A DNA stretch of 64,000 nucleotides from Aquila chrysaetos chrysaetos (Eukaryota; Chordata; Aves; Accipitriformes; Accipitridae). A program made the position numbers and the translations under genes. Below, piece by piece: positions 1-13,205 of this stretch (position 1 is its first letter; every line of letters begins with the position of its first letter). Under the pieces are notes generated by a model. It did not search any database and had not been told where the DNA came from. It saw only the letters and a program-made list of their open reading frames with translations. The DNA is taken from assembly GCF_900496995.4 (NCBI RefSeq), contig NC_044009.1, forward strand, positions 11,626,001-11,690,000, given 5' to 3'.

Positions 1-730
1 ACGGGAATTCCTGCAAGAGGGAAGAAACATGGAGGAAAACGCTAAAACAAATCTTTATTCGCAATAAAGCAACAAGTTGCGCAACCCAATTTCTTGAGTT
101 AACCACGGTTCAAGAAGGCAGCTTCAAAGATTGCAGCGGCTCCGACCCTGACGCAGCCAAAGCCAAAAAAAAGACTTTGTGCTCGTTAAAACCCCACGGA
201 CTAATTGAGCATCCCACCACCCCGGCGCTGCCTGGGGTTGCGCTGCTCGGCTGCCTTAGGAAATGGGGTACCAGGAGCAAGAAACGCAACAGGTCGGGGA
301 CAGATGCACCGTGCAGCCAGAGACGGTGGCCGCAGGTACCATCACGGTGGCCACCTCGTGTTGGAACGCCCCTGGGAAAAGCAGCTGGGCGAGAAATATT
401 GGGGTGAGCGGGTCTTGTACGCAGAAGGGCCCGGGCTACGCGAGCCGCCGCTCTTCCTACACCCTCCTTGTTTTTTCCTGGGTTTAATCGGGATCCGATG
501 ATTAAATTTCCTCTTCCTGGTGTTGGCTCCTCCTGCGCCCAAACTTCCAGCGCCGCAGAAGGAGACGATGTTTTCGCCGGGGTGAGATGAAAGCGGGGCA
601 GGCAGCCGGGGCTGCTGCGAGTCCTCGCGCGACCAAACCCCCTCCCCGGTGTCAGCTGGGGCTCCCCGGCCTCATCCAGCCCTTTCGCCGGCTTCATTTA
701 GCGAACGCAAACGAAACGAGCCGTGTAACC
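1..730. other. CpG-rich block at the left edge, function unknown
   Basis: GC and CpG content are raised, most of all at about 540-720. A 195-codon open frame on the minus strand (697 to 110) spans it but shows no recognisable domain. AATAAA occurs on both strands at the very edge (plus 63-68; minus at 54-59), so the 3' end of a transcript from either side is possible. It could be a CpG island for a non-coding RNA or a distal regulatory site. I cannot assign it. Confidence 0.35.
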
Positions 731-3700
731 ACTTCAAGGCAACCCTTGGGAGCTCACTTCTGTTGCATTGTTTCGGGAGGTTTGGGGTTTATCAAAGGAA
801 AGCTCCCCGCAGCTGGATGGCCCGGTTCTCTAATTGCAACGGGGCATTTTCATCTCGCTTTGCTGGGGGAAACGGTTCAGACGGCACCTGTGAATGTGGG
901 GTTTGCCAGCAACACCGGGGTGCAGCTGGGCTGGGTGCTGCTCCCGTGCTGGAGGCGGGTGCTGTGTGGGTGGCGGGGTGCTGCTCCCGTCTGCACCTTG
1001 GCACCAAGCCTGGGGCACCCAGACCGAGGTGCTCCTGTTCCCCTCTGCTTCTGCACGTGTTGTGCAAAACTCATTAACAGCATTATTTGAGCTGCTGATT
1101 TATTTCTCTCTGACATCCTTCGTCTGATTTCATATCTTTCTGATACAGCAAAGTCCAAAATGACTTCTCTTATTAAATGTTTTTATATTAGATATACTAA
1201 AGTATCAAATCTTGCTATGGAAACAGCTTCCGATGCCAACCAGCTGATGTTTCACAATATTTATTGTCCTGCTTCGCTCTTAAATGAATTAGTCTGTGTC
1301 AGAGGTAAATCACACTGTCCTCTTCCATCCCTGACAAAGTTTTTTTCTTTGCCTCCCAAATCCCAGTTTATTCTTACTCATTTAATCTTTTCCTAAATCG
1401 CTTGAGCCCTGAGAAGTGACGGTGGTGATCTCTGGATCGTCCCAAGCTGACGCCTTGAGTGGCTTTGGGGACAAAAGTGTCTTTTCCGAGGAGCTGGCTG
1501 CCGGGCTGGAGGAGGCGTACATGCATCTAGAGTTTCAGCTCAGCCGGCCTCGTGATCCCTCTGTGGTAAACCCACATCTCCAGGCGGTAAAACTGCACTT
1601 GAACTGTCGGCTTAATTGAAAATCAACAATTTATGCGTGACGACCGCTCCCCATCCTGGGAGCTGCTTTCCCCCCATGCTGAGGATGCACATTAGGCACC
1701 ACTGCTGGTGGGGAAGGTCTGGCCGAGCCTGGGGTGGAGGGATGAGCATCCCATCCTGCATCTCATCCCCCTCCCTGATTTGCAACAAGTATTTTGCAAC
1801 ACTCAGAAGAAGCTCAGAGCAATAAGGGGCCGGGAGTTATTTGGTTGCAGGGTGGGTGCTGCACGTGGCAGGGACCAAAATCGGTGGGTATGGAAGAAGA
1901 TGCTCCCCCAGCATCCTTCCAGCAGGCACTGGTGTGGGCTGCCCCTGGGCTCCCGCCTCCCTGCCCTGCTCCTACCCCTCTCCTGCCTGCTGCCTTCTCC
2001 TGCCGCGTTCCCTCCACTCCCGCTGCGACCGCAGATTGCCGGGAGAGAGCCGGGCATGCCGGCATGGCAGCAGAGCCATCCCACCTTTGGATGTGTGCCA
2101 CTCCCGTTTCCCCTGCCAGGAAGCGATACCGGTGAGCAATTAGACCCGGACAGGATGCCCTAACGAGCTCAGGCTTTTATACGGTGCTGGGAATTAATTT
2201 TGCAGGAATTCCATGTTAAAGTTCAGTTCAAGACTTTCTCTGTCCATTCGCCTATGGTGTTTCTGAATGGTAATTGTCTCCGTTTGCCTAAATAGTGCTT
2301 AGGAGAAGGGCTGGTCCGGGATGACATGCCCGTGACTCAGATACATGAGTGTCTCCAGCTCTTTCAGAAAGAGAAGGAATCATCTTTGCTCTGATGCTGC
2401 CTTTGAAATTGCAGATAGAAGCTGGACATCTGCTTGTCTTGGAGGAAAATACTGAAACGAGCTGCTCTGCAAATGAGCCCGGGTCTGATGAGCACCGAAC
2501 CCAGCAGCACCAAACCCCTCGCTGGGGCTGAGGGCATGGGAGGATGCTCTTGCAGGTGCAGTGGTGGCTCAACCACTAACGTTGAGCTCCTGAAACCTCA
2601 CAGGTGGGAGTGTTCCCAAACCTAAGCCTAATAAAACCTACTTCCTGAATGGAATCTTAATAAAATCCCTTGGTGGGGGTGTCCGAGCTCCCGCTGCAGC
2701 CCGCATTTGTTGCAGCCTGTTGCTACGCGCTGGAAGGAGCGCTTTTTCCATGATCCTCCAATTTTGGTAGGAGTCCAGCAAATCCCTTTGCCCGTATCGT
2801 GCTATAGATTGCTTTCTGGAGCTGGGGAAGAGAGTGCTTGGCTGCCAAGGTACGTTTAATAATGCTTCATTAGTACAGCGAGCCCGGCAAACTCCCTGGG
2901 GTGAGCTCTTCCCAGGCCAATCTTCCCCTTGCTGCGAATTAATTACAGCCATGATGGTTAATGACGAGGGAGAGGGATAGGGATAGCTGGCGGTTTTTCA
3001 TGTCCCTCTTGGTTCGTGCCCTACCAAGACAGATCTCCTATGGAAGTGGGTGGCAGAGCTATTGCTGCCTTCCTGGGAAGCAGTGGCTCTTTTTTTATTT
3101 GCATCCCTTGGCAGGGAGCAAGGCAGGCTCCGGAGCATTGCTGACATAGGTGGCACTTACAGGTGTTTGAACTCTGGTCTGGGTACTTGGGTTTTATGAC
3201 TAGGATAAAGTAAATAAAGGATTCAGACAAGATTTATTTTGTAGGTATAAGTTTCTTGCTTCAAAACCAATTACCCACAAAAGTTTCTAATAAATAAGTC
3301 TCAGTGCATTTGGAACTGGCAAACAAAACATTGTCTTCCTTCTGCCAGATGCCCCAAATGGATTTTTTCTGCTTCATTTTCTGAATTAGATTACACTGGG
3401 CTGTAATGAAAGCAGGGCAGATTTACTCCTCTGACACTCATCGCTGCTTCAAAACTACATTTACCTGATTTGTTTTTGTAGCTGGAGTCTGGAGGATTTT
3501 TTTCCATTCCTTCCTCAGCCACGTGCTGTGAACATTACACAACGTCTCCATCCGTTGCAATGGCTGAAGGCAAAAGCAGCAATTTCCTACGCTGTATTTG
3601 CAAGCCTGGCCCCTACTTTTGCTTTTCCTCAAGACTCCCAGCACAGCATCCCCCAGACATGTTTGCTGGGGTAACGACTGCACTGCAGCAGGTGAGTACC

Positions 3701-3966
3701 CCCTCCCTTCATAAATTTGGGGCCATGTTGGTGCCGAAGGGGGAGGAAAGTTGTGGGATGGGGAGGCTGCAAGTCACCCATGACTGCTGTGCAAACCGCT
3801 CAGCCCTCGTGTACGGTGTTTGTAAGGTGACGGTGAACAGCCAGCCAGGTGACGATTGCTTCCTACTAATAACAGGGATTAGTTTTTTTAAGCCTGATGA
3901 GGAAGTGCGCAAAGCAAATGACAGGGCTCCCGGAACAGCTTTTAATTTCTTTGGCTGCCTGACATC

Positions 3967-4005
3967 GACTGACTGACTGACTGACTGAATGAATGAATGA
4001 ATGAA
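3967..4005 (+). repeat. Compound microsatellite (GACT)5(GAAT)4
   Basis: Five perfect GACT units pass without interruption into four GAAT units plus GAA. Confidence 0.97.
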
Positions 4006-4321
4006 CAAAAGCAAGCGAAGAGTTGGAGGTGAGAAAGAAAAGATTCCCGGAGACCGGCCTTGCACCTTATCCAGTCCTCGAGGTAAAATCTACAGCATCC
4101 TTCCACCCCGCCGCCACCGTCCTCAGTTTTGCAGCAGCCGTGCACACTGTTCCTGCCCCCGTGCATCCCTCATCCTTGCCATCGTGCATCAAATGGTGCA
4201 ACTCTTACCTGCTGCTCGCTCTGCCCTGTGGGGAAGGATGGGTGGTGGAGTTTGCTTTGAGGAGCTTTGCACCATGCATGCATCCTCAGCCTCCCTCCTC
4301 TTGGAAAACTACTCTGTATGG

Positions 4322-4359
4322 CAAAATCCTTTACTGTAACCAAAATCCTTTATTTTAAC
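4322..4359 (+). repeat. 19-bp tandem duplication
   Basis: CAAAATCCTTTACTGTAAC is followed directly by CAAAATCCTTTATTTTAAC, with three differences. Confidence 0.85.
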
Positions 4360-7300
4360 CAACCATTTCCAGTAAATAGCACTCTTCGTTTTCCCTCGTC
4401 ACCCTTTCACTAGAAGCCAGGCAATCCCCTGTCCATACCTCCCACCCTGGCTGGCCAAACCAAAGTGCCAATTGCAACGGCAAGATCCGTGACCCATGAG
4501 TTAAACACCATGGTTTCCCATAGAGAGTTTCTTTTCCTCCCTGAGTCCGATTGCATGAAATAAACCAGCTTTTGTTCGCAATGGAGATTCTCCTGGCAAC
4601 AGAATGACGGAAGCTGCAAAAAATGCCAAGGCTCAATGACAGCTCTATCTAAAGCTAACCACCAAGATGAGTCTTTTTTATCATCGTTAGGGAAGAAAGC
4701 GCCAAGCTGATGGGAAGGGGTAAATCACTACTGTTTATGATGGCTTTGTAGATGGACAAATATTCCTGCCTAGCAGAGGAGGCGTGCAAAAGGGCACAAT
4801 TATCGATGCATCACCGTGAACCTTGAAATGAGGTTGAGAGACGAGAGATGGGCTCCAACCTACACACCTCCGCCCCCAGCAAACAGCCAAATTTAGCTGA
4901 ATTACAGGATTTGCAAGGACTGCTGCAGTCAGTGAAGAGGCTCCAGCAGATTTCTGTGGGTCTGGATCAGGCCCAGAGCTTGCAGGAGGGAGTTAGAGGA
5001 GCAGAAAGCCCTGTTTTGCAGCCATGGGGGACTTTGGTCTTCAGCGCAGTGTCCTTCTAGGCTGCCTTTCTGTGTCCCTCAGAGGCTCAAAGCAGCCCTT
5101 TCTCCACCAGTTTTGGCTGATGACTCTCAAATTTCCCCCTACACATCTAAGGATCTTCTCTGGGGCAAAGACACAGGGAGCAAGAGCCATTTAATGGTGT
5201 TGCCGCGTGATGAACCCGTCATTTATTTCCTTCCATCGAATTGCTGCCAGACCCCTTCCACCTTTTAGGCAGCACCGTGATAAAATGGGACTGTTTCCTC
5301 ATTTAAATAGTGTAAGACACAGTAATTTCCCATGTTCAGTGACGGGCAGCCGCATTTATGACGTTTGCTGAGTTCCTGTATTAATCAATGTGGTTAATTG
5401 AATTGATGATTGCACCGGCTTGTGTTCAGAGCAGCTGTTTCACATCTTTAGCCCCACTTAATGTGACGATCTGTCAGAAGAGCTGCCCATGGTCTTCTCC
5501 ACCTTGGTACAAGCAGTGGGAGATCCTGGGTCTCCCCACCATACACCAGCTGTGGCTTAGGGACAGGGGCAGGCATTCAGAAGATGCTACACTGCAGCCA
5601 TCAGTCTGATTTTTAGTGCATACCAGCATCTAAATCAGATTTGAACCCAAGGGCTGAATGCACCTGATACAAATACAGGGCAAACCCAAAAGCAGCAGCA
5701 TTTTCTGCAAATTCATCCCAGGGACACTGGGTGCAAGTGTCCCGGGGTAAAAGGAGAGGATAAAAGTATCAGCACCTTTGGCTATCTGCTATCCACTATG
5801 CAAAAGGGCTCAGGACTCAAAAGATAAAGGGGAAAAATAGTAATTCCCAGGCCTTTAGAGGCACAGGAAAATGGGAGGGAGGAAAATGGGAGCCCAGAAA
5901 CCCAGAAGAACTGAGAGCCATCAATCATGCGGTAATGAGGGCAGGAGCAAGACCTGCTGGAGCACGTGCCCCATCAACAGCGTCACAGTGGCAGACAGAG
6001 GACATGCGATGATGATTTATGGCAACGTTATCTTCCCAAAGCAAACAGTGGGTGCTGAGGACCAGGCAGCACAACCAGCACAGTGCTTTCCCTCCTTTTC
6101 ATATGGTTGATGGACACTATTTTTTTCCTTGCTGCCCCCATATGCAGGAGGGACATCCCTTCTTCTCATCTTCCTTTTCCTACCTGCAGTCCCTGGGTCT
6201 TATTTACCAAAAATCATCCAGACCCTGGCAATTTGCATTTTCTCCTAGGTGGTTTTGCTTGGGCTGAAAAACCCTTCCAGGAGGAAACTTGCATCCATCC
6301 TAAATGTGTTATAACCTGGGCCAGAGAGAGTTTGAAGTCTACATCACCTGAAGATCTGCATTGCTGTCCAGATATCATGCGCTCTATTTACCTGCTGTGT
6401 TGGTTTTAGGTTTCAGGCTAAGGTGATGAACCTCGTAAGCTTCCTCAGCAAAGCTGCTTCCAAAGGGACGCTTCTGCAGTCACCCTGACACCCAGGCACT
6501 CACATTGGGGCCAAAGGATTGTGAAGCTTTTCCTCGCTAAAGTTCACTAAAATTAGGAAAGTTTCACATGGGACATGGGGCTTCTCACACTTCTTTTCTT
6601 CCTCAGCGTTGAGGGATATTTAACCATCAGGCAGGAGCAGGGTCTTGCTTTTTCTCCTCCTCTGACATGCAAAAGCCCTGAGTGTGACCCAGGTGTTGCT
6701 CTGTGTGGTCCCATCCTGGAGATGCTGAGCACAGGCAGGACCTGGAGGGCACCCAGGACTCTGCAACACCAGATACCTGCAGATTTGGCAATCCTTTCTT
6801 TTTCTTAACTCTGGCTACTCTATATTTGAAGAAATGTCCCTGCTGACACCCTCGCCCAAGCGGTCTCTCCCCAGGGGCTCCTGCCCCGCATCCCCTTCCC
6901 CCATCTCTTCCACCCTGGCTTCTTTGCTACCTTAACAGGTCTCTCACCCCAGCTACCCAAAACTGCCTCTGAGATAAAATTGGGGACGTTTTTTGCTGGG
7001 GAAGAGGGAGCAAAGGAGTGATGCTGATGTGTGATGGACCAGCTTGGAGCTCCTCTATTAGCCCCCAGCACCCTGGTTGGGTTTTAAATCCATAACCACG
7101 TGCAAACCCTCTCCTAAAAGGCATCCTCTGCCCCCCTCCCTGGAGCAGCCCCCGAGGACACTGCTGCAGTGATGTTTTGTAATGGTCATCACTACTGGGC
7201 ATGCAGATGCCTGCCCTAGGGGTTATTACACACTGACGAGGGCAAAGAGGAACAGGAATCAGTTATATCATTATAAAATGATGTTAAATGTCAGATGAGT

Positions 7301-9540
7301 GCCACAATGCCAGGTACTCTTCTGCAGAGCCCTCCACACATTGCACCATTTGTGGCTCTCTTAACAAAGAGGGTCTTGTAAAAAGCGCTGCCTGGATGAG
7401 ATTTAAGCTGCCAGAGATAACCGCTTGGCTGTTTCTTGCTTGGACCTCAATACCTCCTCTTGCATGGTAAAACACACTTCCTTTCTGTACCACCGGATTT
7501 GCTTTTCAATGCTTCATTATGTTTCAAGGTCATGGCGTATCGAGCAGTTTGCTCGACTGCCCTGGAAAGAAACGAAGTCACAAGAATTTTTTTAGTTTAA
7601 TAAATGCATGCACCGAGCCTGAATTGCTTTCTTATAAGCATGTAAAGGAGAACGGAAAGCACTCGGGTCTACATTTTTTTTTGCACTCCCTCTTTTGTAA
7701 GTCCATTATTCACACTCCTTTTCTACGGCAAAGAAATGCCCAGTTCTCTTCTTTTCCAGCTGGCAAGCACTGGGTTCTCATTTAGTTTCCAGTGCCATGG
7801 GATTATTTGCATGGATGTTAAGAAACTGTACCCTTCACTGCAATAACGGCAGCAATCGGGCAACACCAGCCCAAAAGCTGAGCTTCCCCCTTAGCATCCA
7901 TCAGAGGAATTACCACCAGCAAGAATGGCATTATTGCCATTTAAAAAGCAGAAAAATTGGGGCTGGAGGTTGTTAAAGCAGACGGAGGCAGCAACGATTG
8001 AGCTGGTTATGTCCTGGTGGGCACAGGGTGGAGACGACTCGGGGCTCATGTGGTCCGTTCGTGCCATGGTCTGCACTGGGGCCAGCATTGCAGGCAAGGA
8101 GCAGACAGGAGAAGCAGGGCTTTGGGGCAAAATGTTGGTTTCTTTGAAATCAATGGTGAAATTCCCGCTGGCTTTGACCACCAACCATAGCATGACGAGG
8201 ACTTTGCAGACGTGCTGATCGTCAGGCCCGTAGCTGGAGCCTGTCTGATGGCATCCCATTGCCAGCTTGTTTGCGATATTAATTAGGGCCATGAGTCCAC
8301 GGAGTTTTCAAGCTCTGTGGCTTAAATTCGCCATGCAGGAAGGAGCAGGGATGCAAAGTTAATTCCCACTTCTGAAGCAGGTCCTGCGTTACTTTTGCCT
8401 CTGACAGCACTTGGACCCATCTTGGGTGATGCTGGGGCTCCCATTGCTCAAAAAGCATCTGTCAGAGCAGCTTTCTGTGGGACGCAGTGTTTCATGGGGC
8501 GTGGAAACCTTCCCTGTCGACATGCCATTTCTGTCAAGGCTCCAGCTGCAAAGAAAGACAGCCGGGCTAACCGGTTTTCCACCGGCAAATTTTCGGCAGA
8601 TCTCCTGACACAAAGCCAAGGCTGAGCATTTCTTGGGCACTGGCATCTCGCAGGGGCTGAGAGCCTGCCGGCCCAGGGACCACATCCCCCAAATACCCCT
8701 GTAAACCTCTTTACAGTCTTCCAAAGGTGAAGTTTATGCAATTCCTCCCCCTTTACAAATCTCACTTCCCTGGCTCTCGCAACTTGTGGCTACTTGACCA
8801 CTATGAGCTTTGACCGCTTCCCTGTCCTGATGCTTGCAGGGGATGAGGTTCAAGCCACCATGCTGGCTGGCAGGCTGCTCTCCTCCCTGAGGAGCCTCCG
8901 GGACTAATTGCAATCAAATCTGACACAAGCATGGCAATTCCAAGCATAAATATGTCCTGGCAAAATTTTATATCAAATAACATCTGCGTTGAGAAGAAAG
9001 AACCTGTAAATGTCTCAGTGAGGAAAAAATCGCATGAGATGCTCATTCCTTATTAAACATCAGAAAGCCCACATCGAGAAAGACATAAAAGTCCCTAATG
9101 TGAGAAAAGCATCCATCAGACCATGCAGTCAGCCTCAGCTGCTGAAGAAGCCAGGCTTTGGTAGCTCTTCTGTGCTCATCCAGCTAGCAAGCGTGCAATG
9201 CTCACCTTTCTCGATGGTGGTGGAAATGTGTTGTGCCATCACTGGCATTTCCCCTTTTAATAAAAATACATCAGCCCATCCTTAGTGCCTGCAGTGAGAA
9301 ATACCTGGGGCTGACAGCTCCCTGATGGGGCCTTAGCTTCAGAAAGAAATTCTCTGCTGTGATAAACATCCCAAATCCATTGCTGGGTGAGTTTTTAGAG
9401 ACTCTGAGAAATAGAACGAGCAAGTAAACAAGCTGGGATTCTCCCCTGTGCATGCGGGAACGTCTCCAATGCAGTGGAAAGCACGATCAATAATTGAGTG
9501 AGAAGGCAAGCCGCTCTGAGCTTTCACAAAGCACAGCCTG

Positions 9541-9800
9541 AGCATCCAATATTTATTTTCAGGCCTTAAATAATGTATCTGAAAATGCTTCTAACTGGAT
9601 ATTTTAAGGCAAACAAATTTATGTCATGAAAAGTTAATTGGCAAGAGCATCTCTGAAGGAAAATCGATAACAGCCACAAAAAATACCCCTCAGCTCTTCA
9701 ATGCATCGGTCCTGTTGCTCCTCATAAGTTAGGGGGCAATCCTATAATTTCTAATTAAGGACTCATTCGCTATCAATTAGCCCATATAAGCAGATTTCAC
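9541..9800. promoter_or_regulatory. Candidate conserved non-coding element with homeodomain-type cores
   Basis: This AT-rich block contains GTTAATTGG (about 9633), ATCGATAACAG (about 9663), CTAATTAAGG (about 9751) and TCAATTAG (about 9773). It has no coding potential. The motif density and composition are typical of developmental enhancers, but conservation cannot be tested here. Confidence 0.22.
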
Positions 9801-10420
9801 TTGCTCCCCAAGCTAAATCACTTAAGCCCCTTCATTTCCTCCTTGCTGCTGCAATGCCAGCTGCCAGCGAGGCGGTGCGGGGATGGGAGTCAAGGGATGG
9901 GTTGGTCAGTCCTGGTTCTGCCACCGATTTCCCGTGGGAGCTTGGTGGAATGGGTTCATCCCCATGGGTTAGTTCACTCAGCAGATGCCTAGCAGCTACC
10001 GTAGGCAAATAGGAAAAAAATGACCCTGTTTCCAGAGAGGTTGGATTGGTTGGAGGTGGTGGGGTCTTGCATGGCATGGAGATGAACCATATGCCTGGAG
10101 CAGTGGTCACAGGTGGCCCTCAGAGGCGTCCTGGGGCTCTGACAAGTGGAGGTACCACCATTAAGGACAACATGAGCAGGAGGTGAAGGGAGCAAAGCTG
10201 CTCCACTGCCGGCTCTCATGCCGGTGTATCTCACTGCTGCACCCCAAAACAGCAGTCAGCATGGGCATACGGGCAAGAGCTCTGTAGGAAGGACCTTGGC
10301 CAGGGCTGGCACGTTCCCACAGGTGTTTGCTCGCACGTTGGCAGCAGATAAAGTATCTGCTGTTAAATCCACCATGGCTTTAATGCTGGCATGTTCCCTC
10401 CCAGCCTCGTCCTTCAGCAT

Positions 10421-10437
10421 CCCCCCCCCCCCCCCCC
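10421..10437 (+). repeat. C17 homopolymer
   Basis: 17 consecutive C in non-coding sequence. The open frames running across it encode only a Pro or Gly stretch and are not credible genes. Confidence 0.95.
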
Positions 10438-13089
10438 GCCCCATCCAGGGCGTGAGAAAACACATTGCCGTGCCAGCAGCCAGCCCCAGGGATGCAAAGA
10501 TCACCTCTTTGATCCTGGAAAAGACAGGAGTCCTGCCACACATCATCACGTGGCCGCCCTGCTGTAGGGCTGCCCCATCCCCAGCTCGCACTGCAAACCT
10601 GGGGAGGGGGGACGGACGGGCAGACAGAGCTGGCTGTCTCCCTGCAGCATCCCCAGCCGTCGGTCCGTCTGCCACCCCCAGGGCACCCCAGCACCCAGCG
10701 GGAGCTCAGGGACAGGCTGCTCAGCGTGAGCCGCCGCTGCCACGTCAGGCTTCTCGTTATGAAACCCAAACAGATAAGATAAGAAAGGTTCATAACCTCT
10801 CATCACAGGACAAGATTTCTCATCTCCAGCCTGGCTTTCCTGCCTCTGATGTTTATTTGCTGTTATATCCAGCATCCAGCAGTAGATGAATTGCCTCCGC
10901 TGGGACTTCAATTCATTCCGATCAGAGGAAATTGGTTTTGACAGCTTTGTGATAGAAACATCTTGGGCCAAACTCACCCCTGGTTGAAGCTCCCTGGGGT
11001 CAGTGGGGCTGGATTTGGCTCTGGCTGGCTGGGCAAATGCAAACCAGTAACAAAAAGCCTGGAACCAGTGTAACCCGGATCCAAAAGCGTTCTTCCAGGT
11101 AGCAAGGGATGGTTTAGCCCACAACACCCTCAGGAGCCTAGAAGGCAATGCAGGGGGAGAGAGAAGGACAGAGAGGCTGGCTGTAGCTGCATCGGGCTGT
11201 ATGATGCTGGCGTTATCTCCTCCAGGGCTTCGGCTGGCACAGAAACACAGCCTTAAAAATCATAAGCTAACTCGAGGCAGCTGTACGCCAGACGCTCCCA
11301 TACGAACCGAGCTGAACCCGACAGAATCTGCTTTTCTAGGAGTTATTTCTTCCTGGGCTTTAAGAAGAACCAAGGTTATGCTGACACAGAGCTCTGAACA
11401 TCCAAGTGTTACTTCTTGACTCATTTCTTATGGCAAAGCTTTTGGGTCAAGGGAGGTTCCCCCGCCCCCGCGAAGGATTTGCAGGAGGTGGGAGGGCTGG
11501 GGAAACACAAATGCGCTTTTCATGCCATGCTGTCCTCAGTTCAAAAGGCTTTCACCTCCCCAAGAGCACGTTCACTGCTCCTATCTAGTCACAGCAGCTC
11601 TCATACTCGTCAGGAGCTGGGACAAACAGGAAAGCACGGACTTACTTTGATCGCAGCCTTTAATACTACAAGGCTCTATCTTACACTTGGGCGGTGTGAG
11701 CTGGATGCTGGAGAAGCAGGGAGCAGCCTCCTCGGAGGATGCTGAGGCTCCTAAAACCTCGAGGCTGTTTGTTGTGATTTCTGACTCAGTGAAAAGGCAG
11801 GGAGTCTCGCAGGTCGAGGCTGATGGTTTCTCAGCAAAGTGCAAAGCTCCTTCCAGTGAGGACAGATGCTGGCAGCAGCCGTGCAGGCAGTGCAGCAGGA
11901 GTCTGCCTGCTGGCTTTTGTCCTGATGGAAAGAACTGGCAAGAGTCGTCCCAAATCGGGCTTTAATACCACTGACGGAGGCCAACATTTTTTGGGGGTAG
12001 CCGTGAGAAATTCAACTCGCAGCCTTGGGAAACTCAACTTGACACCCAGCTTTAAGGCACCCCACCAACAGGCAGGCATTGCTGGAGCCCAGGACATTGT
12101 CCCTGAGCAGGTCCAGCTGCATTTCTCCATCTCCCCTGATGGGCTCCAGAGGCGCAACATCAACCCAAGCTCAAAGATCTTCCCTTGGAGCCACAGCCTG
12201 GTTGAGGCATCAGGCCCATTTGGACCCAACTCTACCAACCCTTTTGATTTGGGTCCAAATCCCTTTGTTTTTTCTCCTCAGGGGGCAGGGAACGGGCAGG
12301 AGGTGGCAGATAAATGTTTATATGACAAACTGTTTGGGTTTGCTTGATGGCTTCATCTTCACGCCCCATGAAAGCCACAGCTGAGCAGGAAGGAGGTGTC
12401 GTGTACATTCATTATTTACTTAAAGAATTAAAAACGTAAGCTAAATCGTTTGGTTCCCTGCAGATGGCTCTCCTGCCTGAGCAGAATCAGGTGGCTCTTT
12501 TTGCATGTCTTAGCTTTTCAGAAAGTGAAAAACTTCAGGTAGGACCGCACCAGTGATGTGAAAAGCCTGTACCCCTCCCAGCCCACCCCAGATGGATAAC
12601 TTAGCGCTGTGGTAGTGGCAAACCTAATGTGCGTGTTGTAACAGCTGTGATGAGATAGGGTTGTTGCAGACATTTTTACAATGCAATCTTAATTTAGGAT
12701 GAAAACACCATTTTAAAAGTGTATCAGGAGTTATATCCAAGCATCATAAAACCTCAGAAAAGCATAAATCTGATAGGAAAACAGTTAAAAAAATACTCTA
12801 ATCTTATTCTCCTTTCTAAGCCAAATGCCATTCCCAGTTTTGCTGTCCATAATTCATCCATGCAGACTTCATTAAAGATTCTAGTAAATCATTTGCAAAG
12901 TCGGAAGCTTGCCAGTTTGCCTACAGATTAATGGCATGTTTCTCTTCACTGTTATTTTCTTTATTTACTTCAGACTGCATAAAAATAGTCAAGTCTAACT
13001 TACTCAAAATCAACAGGAGGAGCATGGATAATAGGAAAGTTTAGGCATGGCCCATTTTGTAATTAGTACATTGAGAGCTCATGGGCTTT

Positions 13090-13205
13090 TAGAATATGCT
13101 CATTAAAACATATATAAACTGTTATTTGTTATACAAATGTGATTTTTATATACACTTATATTACATATTTTTAAAACTGTGTATGTATATTTATATACAC
13201 ACTCA
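13090..13205. repeat. AT-rich low-complexity stretch
   Basis: Dense TATATA/TTTATATACA-type sequence without a regular period. It is flanked by ordinary sequence and has no coding potential. Confidence 0.7.

Larger units (their letters stand above)
731..9540. other. Intergenic sequence without a supportable gene
   Basis: No exon with family resemblance was found on either strand. The stretch contains the (GACT)n(GAAT)n microsatellite and a 19-bp duplication. It also has AT-rich patches at about 3180-3420 and 5340-5420, the latter with TTAATCAATGTGGTTAATTG. At about 7525 there is a TCAAGGTCA site of the type bound by SF-1/ERR nuclear receptors. Open frames here are short and overlap in several frames. 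Confidence 0.5.

Noticed and set aside
10218..11148. Overlapping open frames of 137-223 codons on both strands
   Set aside because: Several frames are open at once across GC-rich sequence and a C17 tract. No motifs.
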